Notes: generated by a model not told the origin, from the letters alone. A stretch of 64,000 nt of DNA from Hymenobacter chitinivorans DSM 11115 (GCF_002797555.1 NZ_PGFA01000001.1:62001-126000), one strand, 5' to 3'. Counted from the stretch's first letter, positions 17,595 through 26,387 are shown. Translations and numbers: made by a program.

Positions 17595-17614
17595 ATCAGC
17601 AAGGGCTTGCTGAT
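17595..17614. promoter_or_regulatory. Inverted repeat ATCAGCAAG-GG-CTTGCTGAT upstream of susC
   Basis: Two perfect 9-bp arms are separated by only 2 bp, about 205-225 bp upstream of the susC start and between susC and its regulator gene. The short spacer argues against an RNA hairpin and for a dimeric protein-binding site, possibly for the hybrid regulator encoded just upstream. Function is inferred from position. Confidence 0.4.
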
Positions 17615-17680
17615 TTATTTCAAAATTCGTTCACCGGCTAAAACAGTGGTATTTGCTTGAATTTCTGATAGATATAAAAT

Positions 17681-17710
17681 AAAAAAAACCGGCCCTGGAA
17701 GGGGCCGGTT
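17681..17710 (-). terminator. Intrinsic terminator of the hybrid regulator gene
   Basis: AACCGGCCC and GGGCCGGTT form a 9-bp GC-rich stem with a 6-nt loop. On the minus strand the stem is followed by a run of T. It lies 30 bp past the stop codon of the regulator gene, separating that transcript from the susC operon. Confidence 0.88.
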
Positions 17711-17741
17711 GCAGTTTTATAACAGGGCTTTTGAGAATATA

Positions 17742-20585
17742 TCAGTGCTGCGGGGCAATGTGCAGGCTGCGAAACTCGGACGGGGAAATCTGGTAGCGGG
17801 CCTTGAAGGAAGTGGAGAAGTAAGAGGGCGAGGAAAAGCCCAACTCGTAGGCCACTTCCGAAATCGTTAGCGCTTCGTTGAGCAGCAACTCCCGGGCCTT
17901 GGTCAGGCGCAGGCTCTGAATGAAGTCGGTGACGCCAGTGCCGAGTACGGCCTTCACTTTGCGGTAGAGCTGCATGCGCGAGATGCCCAGGCTACGGGCA
18001 ATGTCTTCCACGGAGAGGTCGGTCTTGGTCAGGTTGCTTTCCACGATGCCCGTCAGGTCCTGCAGGAATTTCTGGTCGGGGTTGGTGGTCGTCACCGTGG
18101 CCGAGTCTACGCTCAGCTCGCGGCGGAAATGCTCCCGCTGCCGGGCGCGGTTGGCCAGCAGCGTCCGCACGCTTTCCAGCAGGAAAGTAGGGTTGAAGGG
18201 CTTGGTCAAGTACAGGTCGGCGCCGGCCTGCACGCCTTCCACCTGCTGCTCGGGCGCGTTGCGGGCCGTGAGCAGCACCACCGGAATGTGCGAGGTGCGC
18301 CAGTCGTTGCGCAGCTGGGTCACCACTTCCAGGCCGCTGAGGCCGGGCATCATGACGTCGCACACAATCAGGTCCGGAATCAGGTCGGTGGCCAGGCGGA
18401 AGCCGCTGTGCCCATCGGTGGCCGTCTGCACCCGGAAGTCGTGGCGCAGCTTGCGGGCCAGGAAGTCGTTGACCTCGGGGTTGTCCTCAATGACCAGCAC
18501 CAGCGTCTCGCTGTGGGCGTCGGCCGTGGCGGCCTCGGCGTCGGGGCCAAAGTCGGTGGCCAGGGCTTCGGGCTCGTCGAGGGTGAGCAGCGTGGGCGCG
18601 GCCGGCTCGATGGAGCGCAGTTCGGCGGGCAGCTCCCGCGGCAGGGTCACGACGAAGGTGCTGCCCTGGCCCGGCTGGGAGCTAAACGTGAGCTGGCCCT
18701 GGTGCAGGCGCACCAGGCCCTGAGCCAACGCCAGGCCCATGCCCGAGCCTTTGGCCACGGCGCCCTGGTCACCCTGATAAAACCACTCGAAGATATGGGC
18801 CCGGTCCTGGTCCGAGATGCCCCGGCCGGTGTCGGCGATGCTCACGCGCAGGGTCTGGCCTTCGCCTTGCTGCAGACTGATAGTAATCTGGCCCTGGTCG
18901 GGGGTAAACTTCAGGGCGTTGGAGAGCAGGTTGAAAAAGACCTTATCCAGGATGTTGCCGTCGAACCAGGCCGGCAGCACGGGCTCGGCGGCCAAAAAGC
19001 GCAGCGTCACGCCGCGCAGGCGGGCCGGCTTCTCGAAGGCGTCCACAATTTCGCGCACGAAAGCCACCAGGTTGCTTTCCGTGGCCCGCACCGCCATTTT
19101 GCCCACCTCGATTTTACGGAAGTCCAGCAGCTGATTCACCAGCTGCAGCAGGCGTTGGGTGTTGCGGCGCACCAGGGCCAGGTCCTGGCGCTGGGCCGCA
19201 CTCAGATCGGGGCTGCTGGTGAGCAGCTCTTCCACCGGGCCCAGGATGAGGGTGAGCGGGGTGCGCAGCTCGTGACTAAAGTTGGTGAAGAAGCGCAGCT
19301 TGGCCTCGGTATCGGCGCGGGCCTGTTCGGCCAGGGCTTCAAGCTGGTTGCGCTGCTTGCGGATTTCTTCGTTCTGACTGACCAGCTGGCGGTTAATTTT
19401 GTCGTTTTCGGCGTTTTGCAAAGCCAGCTGGTGGTTGATGAGCCGGTTTTTGCGGGCCGAGTTCCAGGCTATCATCCCCAGCACCGTGGCGCCCAGCAAC
19501 GTGGCCAGCAGTCCGTACAGAATGGTTTGCTGACTGGCGTAGGTGGCTTGCAGGCGCTGAAGCAGACTTTGCTGCCGCTCGATGTCCTGCTGCTGAGTTA
19601 TCATCTTGTCGGTCTGCTGCTGCATCGTCCGCACGTTGGTCGAGTCGATGACAATAGTGCCGAGCGTGTTTTCGTGCTTGTAGGGCTGCTTGCTGAGAAT
19701 GCTCAGGGCCGTGCGAATGGCGTCCTCACCGCCGGGCGAGTACAGCACCGAGGCCGTTTCGATGCCCCGCTGCACCAGGTCCAGGCCTTCGTTCTTACCC
19801 GCCAGCCCATCCACGCCAATGATTTTCACCTTTTTTCCCAAACCCAGCTGCCGGCAGATTTCGGCGGCCCCGCGGCCCATGCCGTCGTTGTGGGCAAAGA
19901 TGAGCGACACCTCGGGGTGGGCCTGCAGGGCCGTGGCCAGGGCGGGCAGCTTTTTCTCGGTCCAGTCGCCGGTTACCTGGCTAACTACTTGCAGGTCGGG
20001 GTAGGCCGCCAGGGTTTGGGCAAAGCCCTGGTGCCGGTCGGAAGTGGCCGAGGAGCCGGGCGTGCCCAGCACCTCGATGATGCGGCCGTGGTGATTGAGC
20101 AGGCGGGCGGCGTAGCGGGCCGCCGTCTGGCCCACCTCCAGGTTGTCGCCGCCCACGTAGGCCGTATACTGCCGGGAGGCCGTGCGCCGGTCGAGCAGCA
20201 CCACCGGAATGCCGCGGCGGTAGGCTTCCTCCACGGCCGGCGTCACCGGACCCGCCTCGTAGGGTGACACGATGAGCAAATCAATACCCCCACGCATCAG
20301 CTCCCGGATTTGCTGCTGCTGCACCTGGCTGTTGTCGTGGGCGTTGAGCATGCGTAGCTCTACCTCGGGGTGGAAGCTCAGCTCCCGCTCCATCCCGGCC
20401 AGCATGGCCTGCCGCCAGGGCCCGGCCGTGCTGCACTGCGAAAACCCGATGCGGTAGGCGGGCTGCTTACTGGGCTGGGCACAGCCGCTCAGCAGCGCCA
20501 GGGCCGGCCACAGGTAACGCAAAAAAGAGAAGACAAGTCGATTCAAGGCCGGAGGGATGCCCGCGGCCCACTCGGCGCAGAACAT
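17742..20585 (-). CDS. Hybrid two-component regulator with sugar-binding sensor (HTCS)
   Basis: The 947-aa protein combines all parts of a two-component system. In order: an N-terminal signal or lipobox-like segment (LALLSGC, Cys35); a LacI/RbsB-like periplasmic sugar-binding domain at about 43-315 (IGFSQCSTAGPWRQAML, LIVSPYEAGPVTPAVEEAYRR); a coiled segment; a transmembrane helix at about 355-375; HisKA with His438 in FTNFSHELRTPLT; HATPase_c at about 545-650 (LLSNALKFTP, DTGRGIS, GSGMGLAL); a receiver domain at about 692-812 with Asp743 in CDVMMPG; and an AraC-type helix-turn-helix at about 845-945. It should sense an oligo- or monosaccharide in the periplasm and activate the adjacent susC operon. 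The exact start is uncertain; a TTG codon 13 codons downstream would also give a signal sequence. Confidence 0.93.
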   Translation of the reverse strand: MFCAEWAAGIPPALNRLVFSFLRYLWPALALLSGCAQPSKQPAYRIGFSQCSTAGPWRQAMLAGMERELSFHPEVELRMLNAHDNSQVQQQQIRELMRGGIDLLIVSPYEAGPVTPAVEEAYRRGIPVVLLDRRTASRQYTAYVGGDNLEVGQTAARYAARLLNHHGRIIEVLGTPGSSATSDRHQGFAQTLAAYPDLQVVSQVTGDWTEKKLPALATALQAHPEVSLIFAHNDGMGRGAAEICRQLGLGKKVKIIGVDGLAGKNEGLDLVQRGIETASVLYSPGGEDAIRTALSILSKQPYKHENTLGTIVIDSTNVRTMQQQTDKMITQQQDIERQQSLLQRLQATYASQQTILYGLLATLLGATVLGMIAWNSARKNRLINHQLALQNAENDKINRQLVSQNEEIRKQRNQLEALAEQARADTEAKLRFFTNFSHELRTPLTLILGPVEELLTSSPDLSAAQRQDLALVRRNTQRLLQLVNQLLDFRKIEVGKMAVRATESNLVAFVREIVDAFEKPARLRGVTLRFLAAEPVLPAWFDGNILDKVFFNLLSNALKFTPDQGQITISLQQGEGQTLRVSIADTGRGISDQDRAHIFEWFYQGDQGAVAKGSGMGLALAQGLVRLHQGQLTFSSQPGQGSTFVVTLPRELPAELRSIEPAAPTLLTLDEPEALATDFGPDAEAATADAHSETLVLVIEDNPEVNDFLARKLRHDFRVQTATDGHSGFRLATDLIPDLIVCDVMMPGLSGLEVVTQLRNDWRTSHIPVVLLTARNAPEQQVEGVQAGADLYLTKPFNPTFLLESVRTLLANRARQREHFRRELSVDSATVTTTNPDQKFLQDLTGIVESNLTKTDLSVEDIARSLGISRMQLYRKVKAVLGTGVTDFIQSLRLTKARELLLNEALTISEVAYELGFSSPSYFSTSFKARYQISPSEFRSLHIAPQH

Positions 20586-20659
20586 CTACCAAATATACAG
20601 GAGTCGCCGCGTAGTTGCTGCTAAAAGGATACAGCCAAGCTAGGCCCCAAGTTCCGGAC

Positions 20660-21391
20660 TTAGCCGGCGACGGGTCCTTGCAGGCGGCTGGCATCGTCGT
20701 AGAGCGGGGCCGTACCAGCTACCCGGCCCTGCATTTTGCGCCGCCACTGCCCGCCCAACGCCGGGCAATTCAGCAGTTCGGCGGCCAAAGCCAGGTTTTC
20801 GCGCTGCTCGTACTTCACGCTGTTGACCAGGGTCAGGGGCCAGGCGGGGTAGGGGCGCTCCAGCAGCTCCAGGGCGTCGGTGGGGGCCACGTGGCCGGGC
20901 TGCAGCACCCGCAGGTACCAGCCGGTGCGGCCCGAGTCCTGCAGCCACTTGGGCAGCATAGGCGTTTGCCAGCGCAGGCCCAGCTTGTAGCAGGGGGAGC
21001 GGGGCTGGGAAACCTGCACGACGGCCTCACCGAGCCGGAAAATGTCGCCCAGGCAGACGTCGTGCTCGGTGGCGGGGCCGGCCAGGGTCAGGTTTTCGCC
21101 GAAGCTGCCGGGCAGCATGGGGCGGCCCAGCTGCTGACTCCAATACGCGTAATGCGCCCCGGGATACACGCACAAAGCCTGGTCGGGGCCGCCGTGGTTT
21201 TTCTGGTCGGCCTGCAGGTCGCCGGCCAGGTTCAGGCCGTCCAGCCACACGGGCCCGGTAATTTCGGCTTTGCGGATGGCCGAGGTCCAGGGCCGGGAAA
21301 CTGCTGCAGCGCTGGGGGCGGCAAAGGTGGCGGGCCGGCCCACGCGCACGGAGGCCAGGGGCAGAGTCAGGGCAGTCAGGCGGGTCGACAT
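20660..21391 (-). CDS. MOSC domain-containing protein
   Basis: The 243-aa protein has a MOSC (molybdenum cofactor sulfurase C-terminal) core: SAIRKAEITGPVWLDGLNLAGDLQAD..NHGGPDQALCVYP near the N-terminus, PGSFGENLTLAG in the middle and the conserved Cys in SQPRSPCYKLGLR. The arrangement matches the YiiM-like group, some of which reduce N-hydroxylated compounds with a molybdenum cofactor. The start at 21391 was chosen because the open frame continues far upstream through the neighbouring gene with no family similarity. It does not appear functionally linked to the PUL. Confidence 0.82.
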   Translation of the reverse strand: MSTRLTALTLPLASVRVGRPATFAAPSAAAVSRPWTSAIRKAEITGPVWLDGLNLAGDLQADQKNHGGPDQALCVYPGAHYAYWSQQLGRPMLPGSFGENLTLAGPATEHDVCLGDIFRLGEAVVQVSQPRSPCYKLGLRWQTPMLPKWLQDSGRTGWYLRVLQPGHVAPTDALELLERPYPAWPLTLVNSVKYEQRENLALAAELLNCPALGGQWRRKMQGRVAGTAPLYDDASRLQGPVAG

Positions 21392-21486
21392 CGGGCGAGG
21401 GAGTTGGAAAGCAAAACAAACGGGCGGTGGGCAGCCGTTTCTGCCCGCGGCCAAGGTCCGCAAAATTGCCTTAACTCCCGCCCAGC

Positions 21487-21786
21487 TTACTCCTGAAACA
21501 GCTTCTTCTCGGCCCAGAAAGTACCAAACGGCACTACCGACACGGCCAGGGCCAGCAGGGCCTTGCCCCCCGACCAGCTCCGCAGCAGGCTCACCTGCAG
21601 CACCAGCAGCACGTAGAGCACAAAGAGTACCCCGTGGGCCATGCCCACCGCCTTTACTGCCTCGGGTTGGCCAGCCAGGTACTTGAGCGGCATGGCAATG
21701 CCCAGCAGCACCAGAAACGATACGCCTTCCAGAAATCCAACCACGCGCAGGCGGCCCAAGGGCGTCCGCCACCAAGAAGAAAGCAT
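21487..21786 (-). CDS. DUF3817 family small membrane protein
   Basis: The 99-aa protein has about three transmembrane segments and the DUF3817 pattern: RLRVVGFLEGVSFLVLLGIAMPLKY, then VGMAHGVLFVLYVLLVLQV and a final SVVPFGTFWAEKKL. The family is widespread and of unknown function. It lies 95 bp upstream of the MOSC gene on the same strand. Confidence 0.85.
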   Translation of the reverse strand: MLSSWWRTPLGRLRVVGFLEGVSFLVLLGIAMPLKYLAGQPEAVKAVGMAHGVLFVLYVLLVLQVSLLRSWSGGKALLALAVSVVPFGTFWAEKKLFQE

Positions 21787-21933
21787 ACAAGCAGCTACTG
21801 ATGAAGCCGCAAGATACGACGCGGCCGGGGCCGGCGGGCGGCACCGGTTGGGGCTGCTGTAGTAAGCTCGGCCTAACTCATTGATAACGCGCGCCGTAAG
21901 CCTAGGCTGAATTCACCAACCTATTCTCTTGTC

Positions 21934-22635
21934 ATGACCCAGTCTAACCAACCTACTCGCAGCGGCAGCGCATCCTCGTATAACTCGGCCTCCCTGGGCT
22001 CCTCCAACGCCGACGACTCCTTATTGAGCCAGGCCGGCAAGTGGCTTAATAAAGGCAGCATGGGCGACATGCTCGGCCGCATGACGACCACCCAGAAAGT
22101 AGTGGGCGGGGCCCTGCTGGCCGTGGGTGCCGCGGCCCTGCTGCGCGGCAACAAGGGCAAGACCCGCAAAGCCTCAGCCGGTGCCAGCGCTGGTTCCGAT
22201 GCCCAAACCGACACGCTCAACGAACTGCTCTATTTCGTTAACGACCGGATAGAGGGCTACCAGCGCGCCGTGGACGAAAGCCAGGACCCCCAACTCAGTG
22301 GCTACTACAAGCAGCTGGTCAGCCAGAGCCAGCAGTTTGCCAATGAGCTCAACGGCTACCTACGCCAGCAGGGCGGCGGCCGCCAGGACAGCACCACGGT
22401 GAAAGGCAAGTTCTACCGCGCCTGGATGGATGCCAAAGCGGCCCTGACCGGCGCCGACGAAAAAGCCATTCTGGGCTCCAACATCTACGGCGAAGAGTGG
22501 GCCATCAAAGCCTACGAGGATGCCCTGAGCGACAATACCCTGCGCGGCCCGGTGCGCCAGGCCGTGGAGCGCCAGTGCCAGCAGTCGAAGCAGACGTACA
22601 ACCGCCTCAAAAACATGGAAAACAAGCAGGAGTAG
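21934..22635 (+). CDS. DUF2383 / PA2169-family four-helix-bundle protein
   Basis: The 233-aa protein has a Ser/Asn-rich N-terminus, a possible membrane helix (VVGGALLAVGAAALL, about residues 55-70), a Lys/Ala linker, and a C-terminal ferritin-like four-helix bundle (TLNELLYFVNDRIEGYQRAV...YRAWMDAKAALTG...EEWAIKAYEDALSD). This is the DUF2383 family, often seen in stress-related genes; a molecular function is not established. The gene stands alone on the plus strand and ends at a strong terminator. Confidence 0.85.
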   Translation: MTQSNQPTRSGSASSYNSASLGSSNADDSLLSQAGKWLNKGSMGDMLGRMTTTQKVVGGALLAVGAAALLRGNKGKTRKASAGASAGSDAQTDTLNELLYFVNDRIEGYQRAVDESQDPQLSGYYKQLVSQSQQFANELNGYLRQQGGGRQDSTTVKGKFYRAWMDAKAALTGADEKAILGSNIYGEEWAIKAYEDALSDNTLRGPVRQAVERQCQQSKQTYNRLKNMENKQE

Positions 22636-22654
22636 TTGCTTAGGTTGAGCACCA

Positions 22655-22692
22655 CTAAAAAAGGGCACCCACTGCTGGGTGCCCTTTTTTAG
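22655..22692. terminator. Strong bidirectional terminator
   Basis: CTAAAAAAGGGCACCC and GGGTGCCCTTTTTTAG form a perfect 16-bp stem with a 6-nt loop (ACTGCT). It separates the convergent DUF2383 and astacin genes. Confidence 0.93.
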
Positions 22693-22732
22693 TGGCGTAA
22701 CGGCGCTGGACCGGCCAGCGCGCTACTCCGCT

Positions 22733-23566
22733 TTAGTACATAATGTCGATGCCGGCCCGGTCGCCGGCGGAGAGGGCTGAGCGTTGGATGTTGAAGGTGG
22801 AGCCGTCTTTCTTGGTGATGGTGGGCTGGCCGTTGGAGGAGAAGGAGAACGAGCCGTACATCATGATGGAGCCGAAGTCGAGGGCGCCGAAGTCGGTGCC
22901 GCTGTAGCCGGAGGTGCTGTACTTGACGAAGTTATTTTCGTAGCCCGACTGAATGTTCTGGGTCAGGATGTTGACGTAGGTGTCCCGGTCGTTGCGGGTT
23001 TGCTCGTGGAACAGGCCCAGGGCGTGGCCGATTTCGTGAATGGTATTACCCGTTGTGCAGCCCGAGGCCAGGTTGATGTACTGCCGGCCGCCAATCATGC
23101 CGATGTTGGAGGAGCAGCCCGAGCCCACGCGGAAGGTCACGTAGTTGGCCTGGGTGGTGCGCGGCACGAAGCGCACGGCGGTATAGGTCTGCCAGTGGGT
23201 AATGGCGTCGGTTACGCGGTTCTGGCTGGGCAGGGCGGCATCAATGGTGTAGTAGACCACGGCGCTGGGCCACTTGCCGGTGTTGCGGCCGGCGCTTTCG
23301 GTCTGCGGGCCGGTGGGGTTTACCTGGCTGGCCGTCAGGATAATGTCGCCTTCGAGGATGTTCTCCCCGTTGATTTGCTGGTACACGCCCAGCTTGCTGA
23401 CCTGGGCCGGGCCCGTCTGGCTGGGGTAGGCTTCTTCCACTTTGGCGGCCTGCACGGCGGCCGTGCTGGCGGGGGCGGCGGCATCTTGTTCTTTGGAGCA
23501 GCTGGAGAAGGCCGTCATTCCGAGACCTAAGCCGAGCATCAGGAGAGAAAAGCGGGTTGTTTTCAT
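22733..23566 (-). CDS. Astacin-family (M12A) zinc metalloprotease, lipoprotein
   Basis: The 277-aa protein has a lipoprotein signal (AFSSC, Cys23). The zinc site is complete: HEIGHALGLFHEQTR, with ligands His177, His181 and His187 and catalytic Glu178. The Met-turn is SIMMYGSFSFS at about 233-243. A propeptide-like region precedes the catalytic domain, which starts near WPSAVVYYTID (about residue 99), the usual astacin N-terminal strand. Four cysteines in the domain can form disulfides. It is expected at the outer membrane or surface and should cleave proteins; the substrate is unknown. Confidence 0.93.
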   Translation of the reverse strand: MKTTRFSLLMLGLGLGMTAFSSCSKEQDAAAPASTAAVQAAKVEEAYPSQTGPAQVSKLGVYQQINGENILEGDIILTASQVNPTGPQTESAGRNTGKWPSAVVYYTIDAALPSQNRVTDAITHWQTYTAVRFVPRTTQANYVTFRVGSGCSSNIGMIGGRQYINLASGCTTGNTIHEIGHALGLFHEQTRNDRDTYVNILTQNIQSGYENNFVKYSTSGYSGTDFGALDFGSIMMYGSFSFSSNGQPTITKKDGSTFNIQRSALSAGDRAGIDIMY

Positions 23567-23770
23567 AGGGAGAAGGAAGTGAAGTAATTATGAATTTAAC
23601 AAATAATGGCCTTTTATTTTGGAATAACTACCAATAAACAACCTAATTGATTGAAAATACTATAAATACTATTACGTATTGGGTTGGTGCCATTGCTTAT
23701 GGCATCCACATCGGGGCCATAGAGTGCGGTGCGGCTAGCAACGTGCTGGCGGCGGCGGCCCCCAATGGCG

Positions 23771-23823
23771 GAAGCCTTTGGGCTACCCCGCCAGCTAGGC
23801 AAGTGGGGTAGCCCAAAGGCTTC
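23771..23823. repeat. 19-bp perfect inverted repeat
   Basis: GAAGCCTTTGGGCTACCCC at 23771-23789 is repeated exactly in inverse at 23805-23823, with a 15-nt spacer. It starts 28 bp past the stop codon of the minus-strand T9SS gene. No T-run follows on the minus strand, so it is not a standard intrinsic terminator, although it may still act on the mRNA end. It could be a REP-like repeat. Confidence 0.85.
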
Positions 23824-23851
23824 GAAAGGGGCTGGGCGGAAGAGGAGGCGG

Positions 23852-25204
23852 CTAGGGCAGCACTACCACGGCGGTGCTCTGCCGGACTTGGGCGCCTTCC
23901 AGCACGATGGTATAGAGGCCCGCGCCGAACGGGGCCAGGGCCAGGCCCAGGGGGGCGGCCGTGAGGGCTACTACCTGGCGCGACCGGCCCAGGGCATCCA
24001 CGACGGTGGCGCGCTGGTAGCGGCCGGCGGCGGGCAGGGTCACGGTGTTGGTGGTCGGGTTCGGATACAGCGTCACTTCGGCGGCCGTAGCGCGCTGGGT
24101 GGGCAGGGCCACGCCGGCGTATTTCACCAGGGCAGGGTTGGAACGGACGCCATTCTCAAACTGGCTGGCCCAGGCCTGGGTGGGGCTACCGGCGGCTAGC
24201 AGGCTGTGGGCCTTGGCGTCGATAGTGGTCCAGGTGGCGCCGTCGTCGGTGGAGAGGGAGGTGCCGTCCTGGGCGTTGGCAGTAGATTGGTAGGAGGCGC
24301 CGGCGCTGAGGTAGTGGCGGGGGGCGCCGGGCACGGCCACCAGGGTGGTCAGCAGCTGGGGCTTGGCGTAGGGCACCGGGGTCCAGGTCTGGCCGCCGTC
24401 GGTGGTGCGCAGCAGCTGGTTGGAGCTATAGGCCAGGCCGTGCAGGGCGTCGTGGAAGGCGGTGCCCTGCAGTTCAAGCTGTAGCCCGGTGGTACTGCTC
24501 TGCCAGGTTTGGCCCTGGTCGGGGGTGTGGAGTACCTGCCCGCTGCGGGTGGTGACCCACAGGTGGGAGCCCAGCACGGTGATACTGCCCAGTTGGTCGT
24601 TGGGGAGGCGGGGCAGGGGCTGAGCCACGGGCGCCCAGGTTTGGCCACCATCGGTGGTGAGCAGGAAGGGCCAGGTAGTGGGGGTGGCTTCGTCGGGGTA
24701 GGTGAGGGCCACAGCGCGGGTAGCGGAGAAGGAGCGCACAGCCTTGAGGCGGGTGCCGGCCACCGGGTTGGTAACCTGCTCGAAGCTCTTACCGGCTAGG
24801 CCCGTGGTCGACTTGAATAGCTGCATTCCGTCGCGCACGCCCCCGCTGCGGGTGCTGACTACGGCCCAGGCCGTTTGGCCGTCCAGGGTCCAGCAGTCTT
24901 CCAGGACCGTGCCGGCGGGGCCGTTGTAGGAGGCCAGGACCTTGGTTTGCCAGGTCTGGCCCTGGTCGGTGGAGGTGTGGACGGTGCTTTGCACCACGCC
25001 CAGGGAGCCGCTAAAGGTGGACGTGGCCCAGAGCGCCGGGCCGGCCAGCTGCAGGGTTTCGACGGTGCTGCCGCCGGTGGCGCCGTAGTAGGCATCCCAG
25101 GGCAGAACGGGGGCCGGGGCCCAGGGCGCTTGGGCCCGGGCGGCCGGAGTGGCGGCCAGGCCCAGCAGGGCCAGCATCGTGAGGCGGGAGAATAGGTGTT
25201 GCAT
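23852..25204 (-). CDS. T9SS-sorted beta-propeller protein with BNR/sialidase-like repeats
   Basis: The 450-aa protein has a signal peptide (MQHLFSRLTMLALLGLAATPAARAQ). At least five BNR-type Asp-box motifs are visible (STDQGQTWQ, TTDGGQTWAP, TPDQGQTWQS, TTDGGQTWTP, STDDGATWTT), which indicates a beta-propeller. The final 75 residues (EVTLYPNPTTNTVTLPAAG...GAGLYTIVLEGAQVRQSTAVVVLP) are a T9SS type A sorting domain. Despite Asp boxes no sialidase catalytic Arg triad or Tyr was recognised, so a binding or scaffold role is as likely as an enzyme. The start at 25204 was preferred to a frame start 21 codons upstream because it yields a clean signal peptide. Confidence 0.85.
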   Translation of the reverse strand: MQHLFSRLTMLALLGLAATPAARAQAPWAPAPVLPWDAYYGATGGSTVETLQLAGPALWATSTFSGSLGVVQSTVHTSTDQGQTWQTKVLASYNGPAGTVLEDCWTLDGQTAWAVVSTRSGGVRDGMQLFKSTTGLAGKSFEQVTNPVAGTRLKAVRSFSATRAVALTYPDEATPTTWPFLLTTDGGQTWAPVAQPLPRLPNDQLGSITVLGSHLWVTTRSGQVLHTPDQGQTWQSSTTGLQLELQGTAFHDALHGLAYSSNQLLRTTDGGQTWTPVPYAKPQLLTTLVAVPGAPRHYLSAGASYQSTANAQDGTSLSTDDGATWTTIDAKAHSLLAAGSPTQAWASQFENGVRSNPALVKYAGVALPTQRATAAEVTLYPNPTTNTVTLPAAGRYQRATVVDALGRSRQVVALTAAPLGLALAPFGAGLYTIVLEGAQVRQSTAVVVLP

Positions 25205-25411
25205 GCGGATGAAGGGGGGTAAGAATAGATAGGAGGAACTGCTTAAAGCTAAGCAGAATAGCGGCAATGGAAAGGGGATGGAAGAATTCGGGGCGATGGG
25301 GAGCAGGGGGAGCAGCTCCGGTCGAAAATCTGCGGCGGGTGGCCGGCCAGCGGAGCCGGGAGGACGGGCGCAGGCCGGGGAAGTGCTCCGAGCGGCTCAA
25401 GTGGGGTTCCT

Positions 25412-25579
25412 AACACCTGAAGTACGGCCTCGAACACCTGAAGTGTGTTGTCGAAGGCCCAAAGTACGATGTCGAACACCTGAAGTGCGGTGTCGAACAC
25501 CTGAAGTACGATGTCGAACACCTGAAGTGCGGTGTCGAACACCTGAAGTGCGGTGTCGAACGCCTGAAGTGCGGTGTCG
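25412..25579. repeat. Eight tandem 21-bp repeats
   Basis: Eight consecutive 21-bp units (starting at 25412, 25433, 25454, 25475, 25496, 25517, 25538 and 25559) follow the pattern AACACCTGAAG plus TGCGGTGTCG. Three are identical (25475, 25517, 25538) and a poorer ninth unit may precede at 25391. There are no spacers, so it is not CRISPR. The array lies in the 472-bp gap between the divergent T9SS propeller gene and the plus-strand gene at 25677. Open frames run through both strands (plus: TPEVRCR heptads; minus: VFDTALQ heptads), as expected for a 21-bp unit free of stops. Confidence 0.93.
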
Positions 25580-25676
25580 AAGGGTAGAAAAAAGAAAAGC
25601 GTTGACTACGAGTACACTGCGGGGTAATTAATCCTAGCTTACGGTTGAGTTACACCTTCTAATCTTATTATGTTGT

Positions 25677-26387
25677 ATGAGTAAGCCCGTACCTAATTTC
25701 CATTTCCGCCAGGAAGAATTACTGCCCCTGGCCCGGCTGCTGCACGGCCACGTCACGCGGGACCTGGCCGAGTTTAAGGCCTTGCTGCCCCAGGAGTACG
25801 GGCCGCAGTTTTTGCCCGACTACGCCGCCCGCCTAGCCGCGGCCGAAGTGCTGGTCAGCCCCACGACGACCCGGGCCCAGGGGGAGGTGATTACCCAGCG
25901 TATTAAGAGCACGACGGAGAAGCTGCCCCTGCTGCTCGACCACCTCGACGCCCGGGTGCGGCGGGCCCAGGGCCTGACGGTGCCGGCCGGTTCGTTTGGC
26001 ACCAAAGCAGTGCGGCAGGCCCGCAGCTCGGGCGACGTGGAGCGCCTGGAGAGTAAGCTCAAAAGTTTGCTCCAGAACCTGGATGCCAACCAGGCGGCGC
26101 TGCAAGCCAAGGGCCACCCGGCCGCGGACACCCAGGCCCTGCGCACCCTCTACGCCGACCTGACCCAGGACACGACCCTGCAGGATTTGCACCAAAGCAC
26201 GCAGCCCACGCTCACGGCCGACAACATGGCGACCCTGAACCACCTCTACGCGCTGATGCAGGAGGTGCTGGCCGACGGCAAAAGCCTCTACGGCCGCTCG
26301 GATAAGGTGAAGGCCCGCAGTAGCTACACGCTGCGGCAGCTGCTGAAGCGGGTGCGCACGGAGCGGGGTGGGGAGAGTGAGGCGTAA
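25677..26387 (+). CDS. Hypothetical alpha-helical protein, unknown function
   Basis: The 236-aa protein has no signal peptide and no motif I recognise. It is rich in Leu, Ala, Gln and Arg and is predicted by eye to be mostly helical, with likely coiled segments at about 60-85 (EVITQRIKSTTEKLPLLLDHLDARVRR) and 120-150 (RLESKLKSLLQNLDANQAAL). The C-terminus is basic (LRQLLKRVRTER). The gene stands alone between the 21-bp array and a terminator; its GC content is like the host genome. Codon use and the following terminator make it a real gene. Confidence 0.75.
   Translation: MSKPVPNFHFRQEELLPLARLLHGHVTRDLAEFKALLPQEYGPQFLPDYAARLAAAEVLVSPTTTRAQGEVITQRIKSTTEKLPLLLDHLDARVRRAQGLTVPAGSFGTKAVRQARSSGDVERLESKLKSLLQNLDANQAALQAKGHPAADTQALRTLYADLTQDTTLQDLHQSTQPTLTADNMATLNHLYALMQEVLADGKSLYGRSDKVKARSSYTLRQLLKRVRTERGGESEA

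Noticed and set aside
17602..17648. The TTTG...TTTG distance of 43 on the minus strand upstream of susC as a fourth copy of the shared element
   Set aside because: Only the distance agrees; the conserved block sequence is absent, so it is probably coincidence.
25412..25579. CRISPR array
   Set aside because: Units are contiguous 21-bp tandem repeats without unique spacers, and no cas genes are nearby.
25278..25631. A protein made of TPEVRCR heptads (or VFDTALQ heptads on the other strand)
   Set aside because: Any stop-free 21-bp tandem repeat gives such frames; no signal for translation or known domain. Kept only as a finding.
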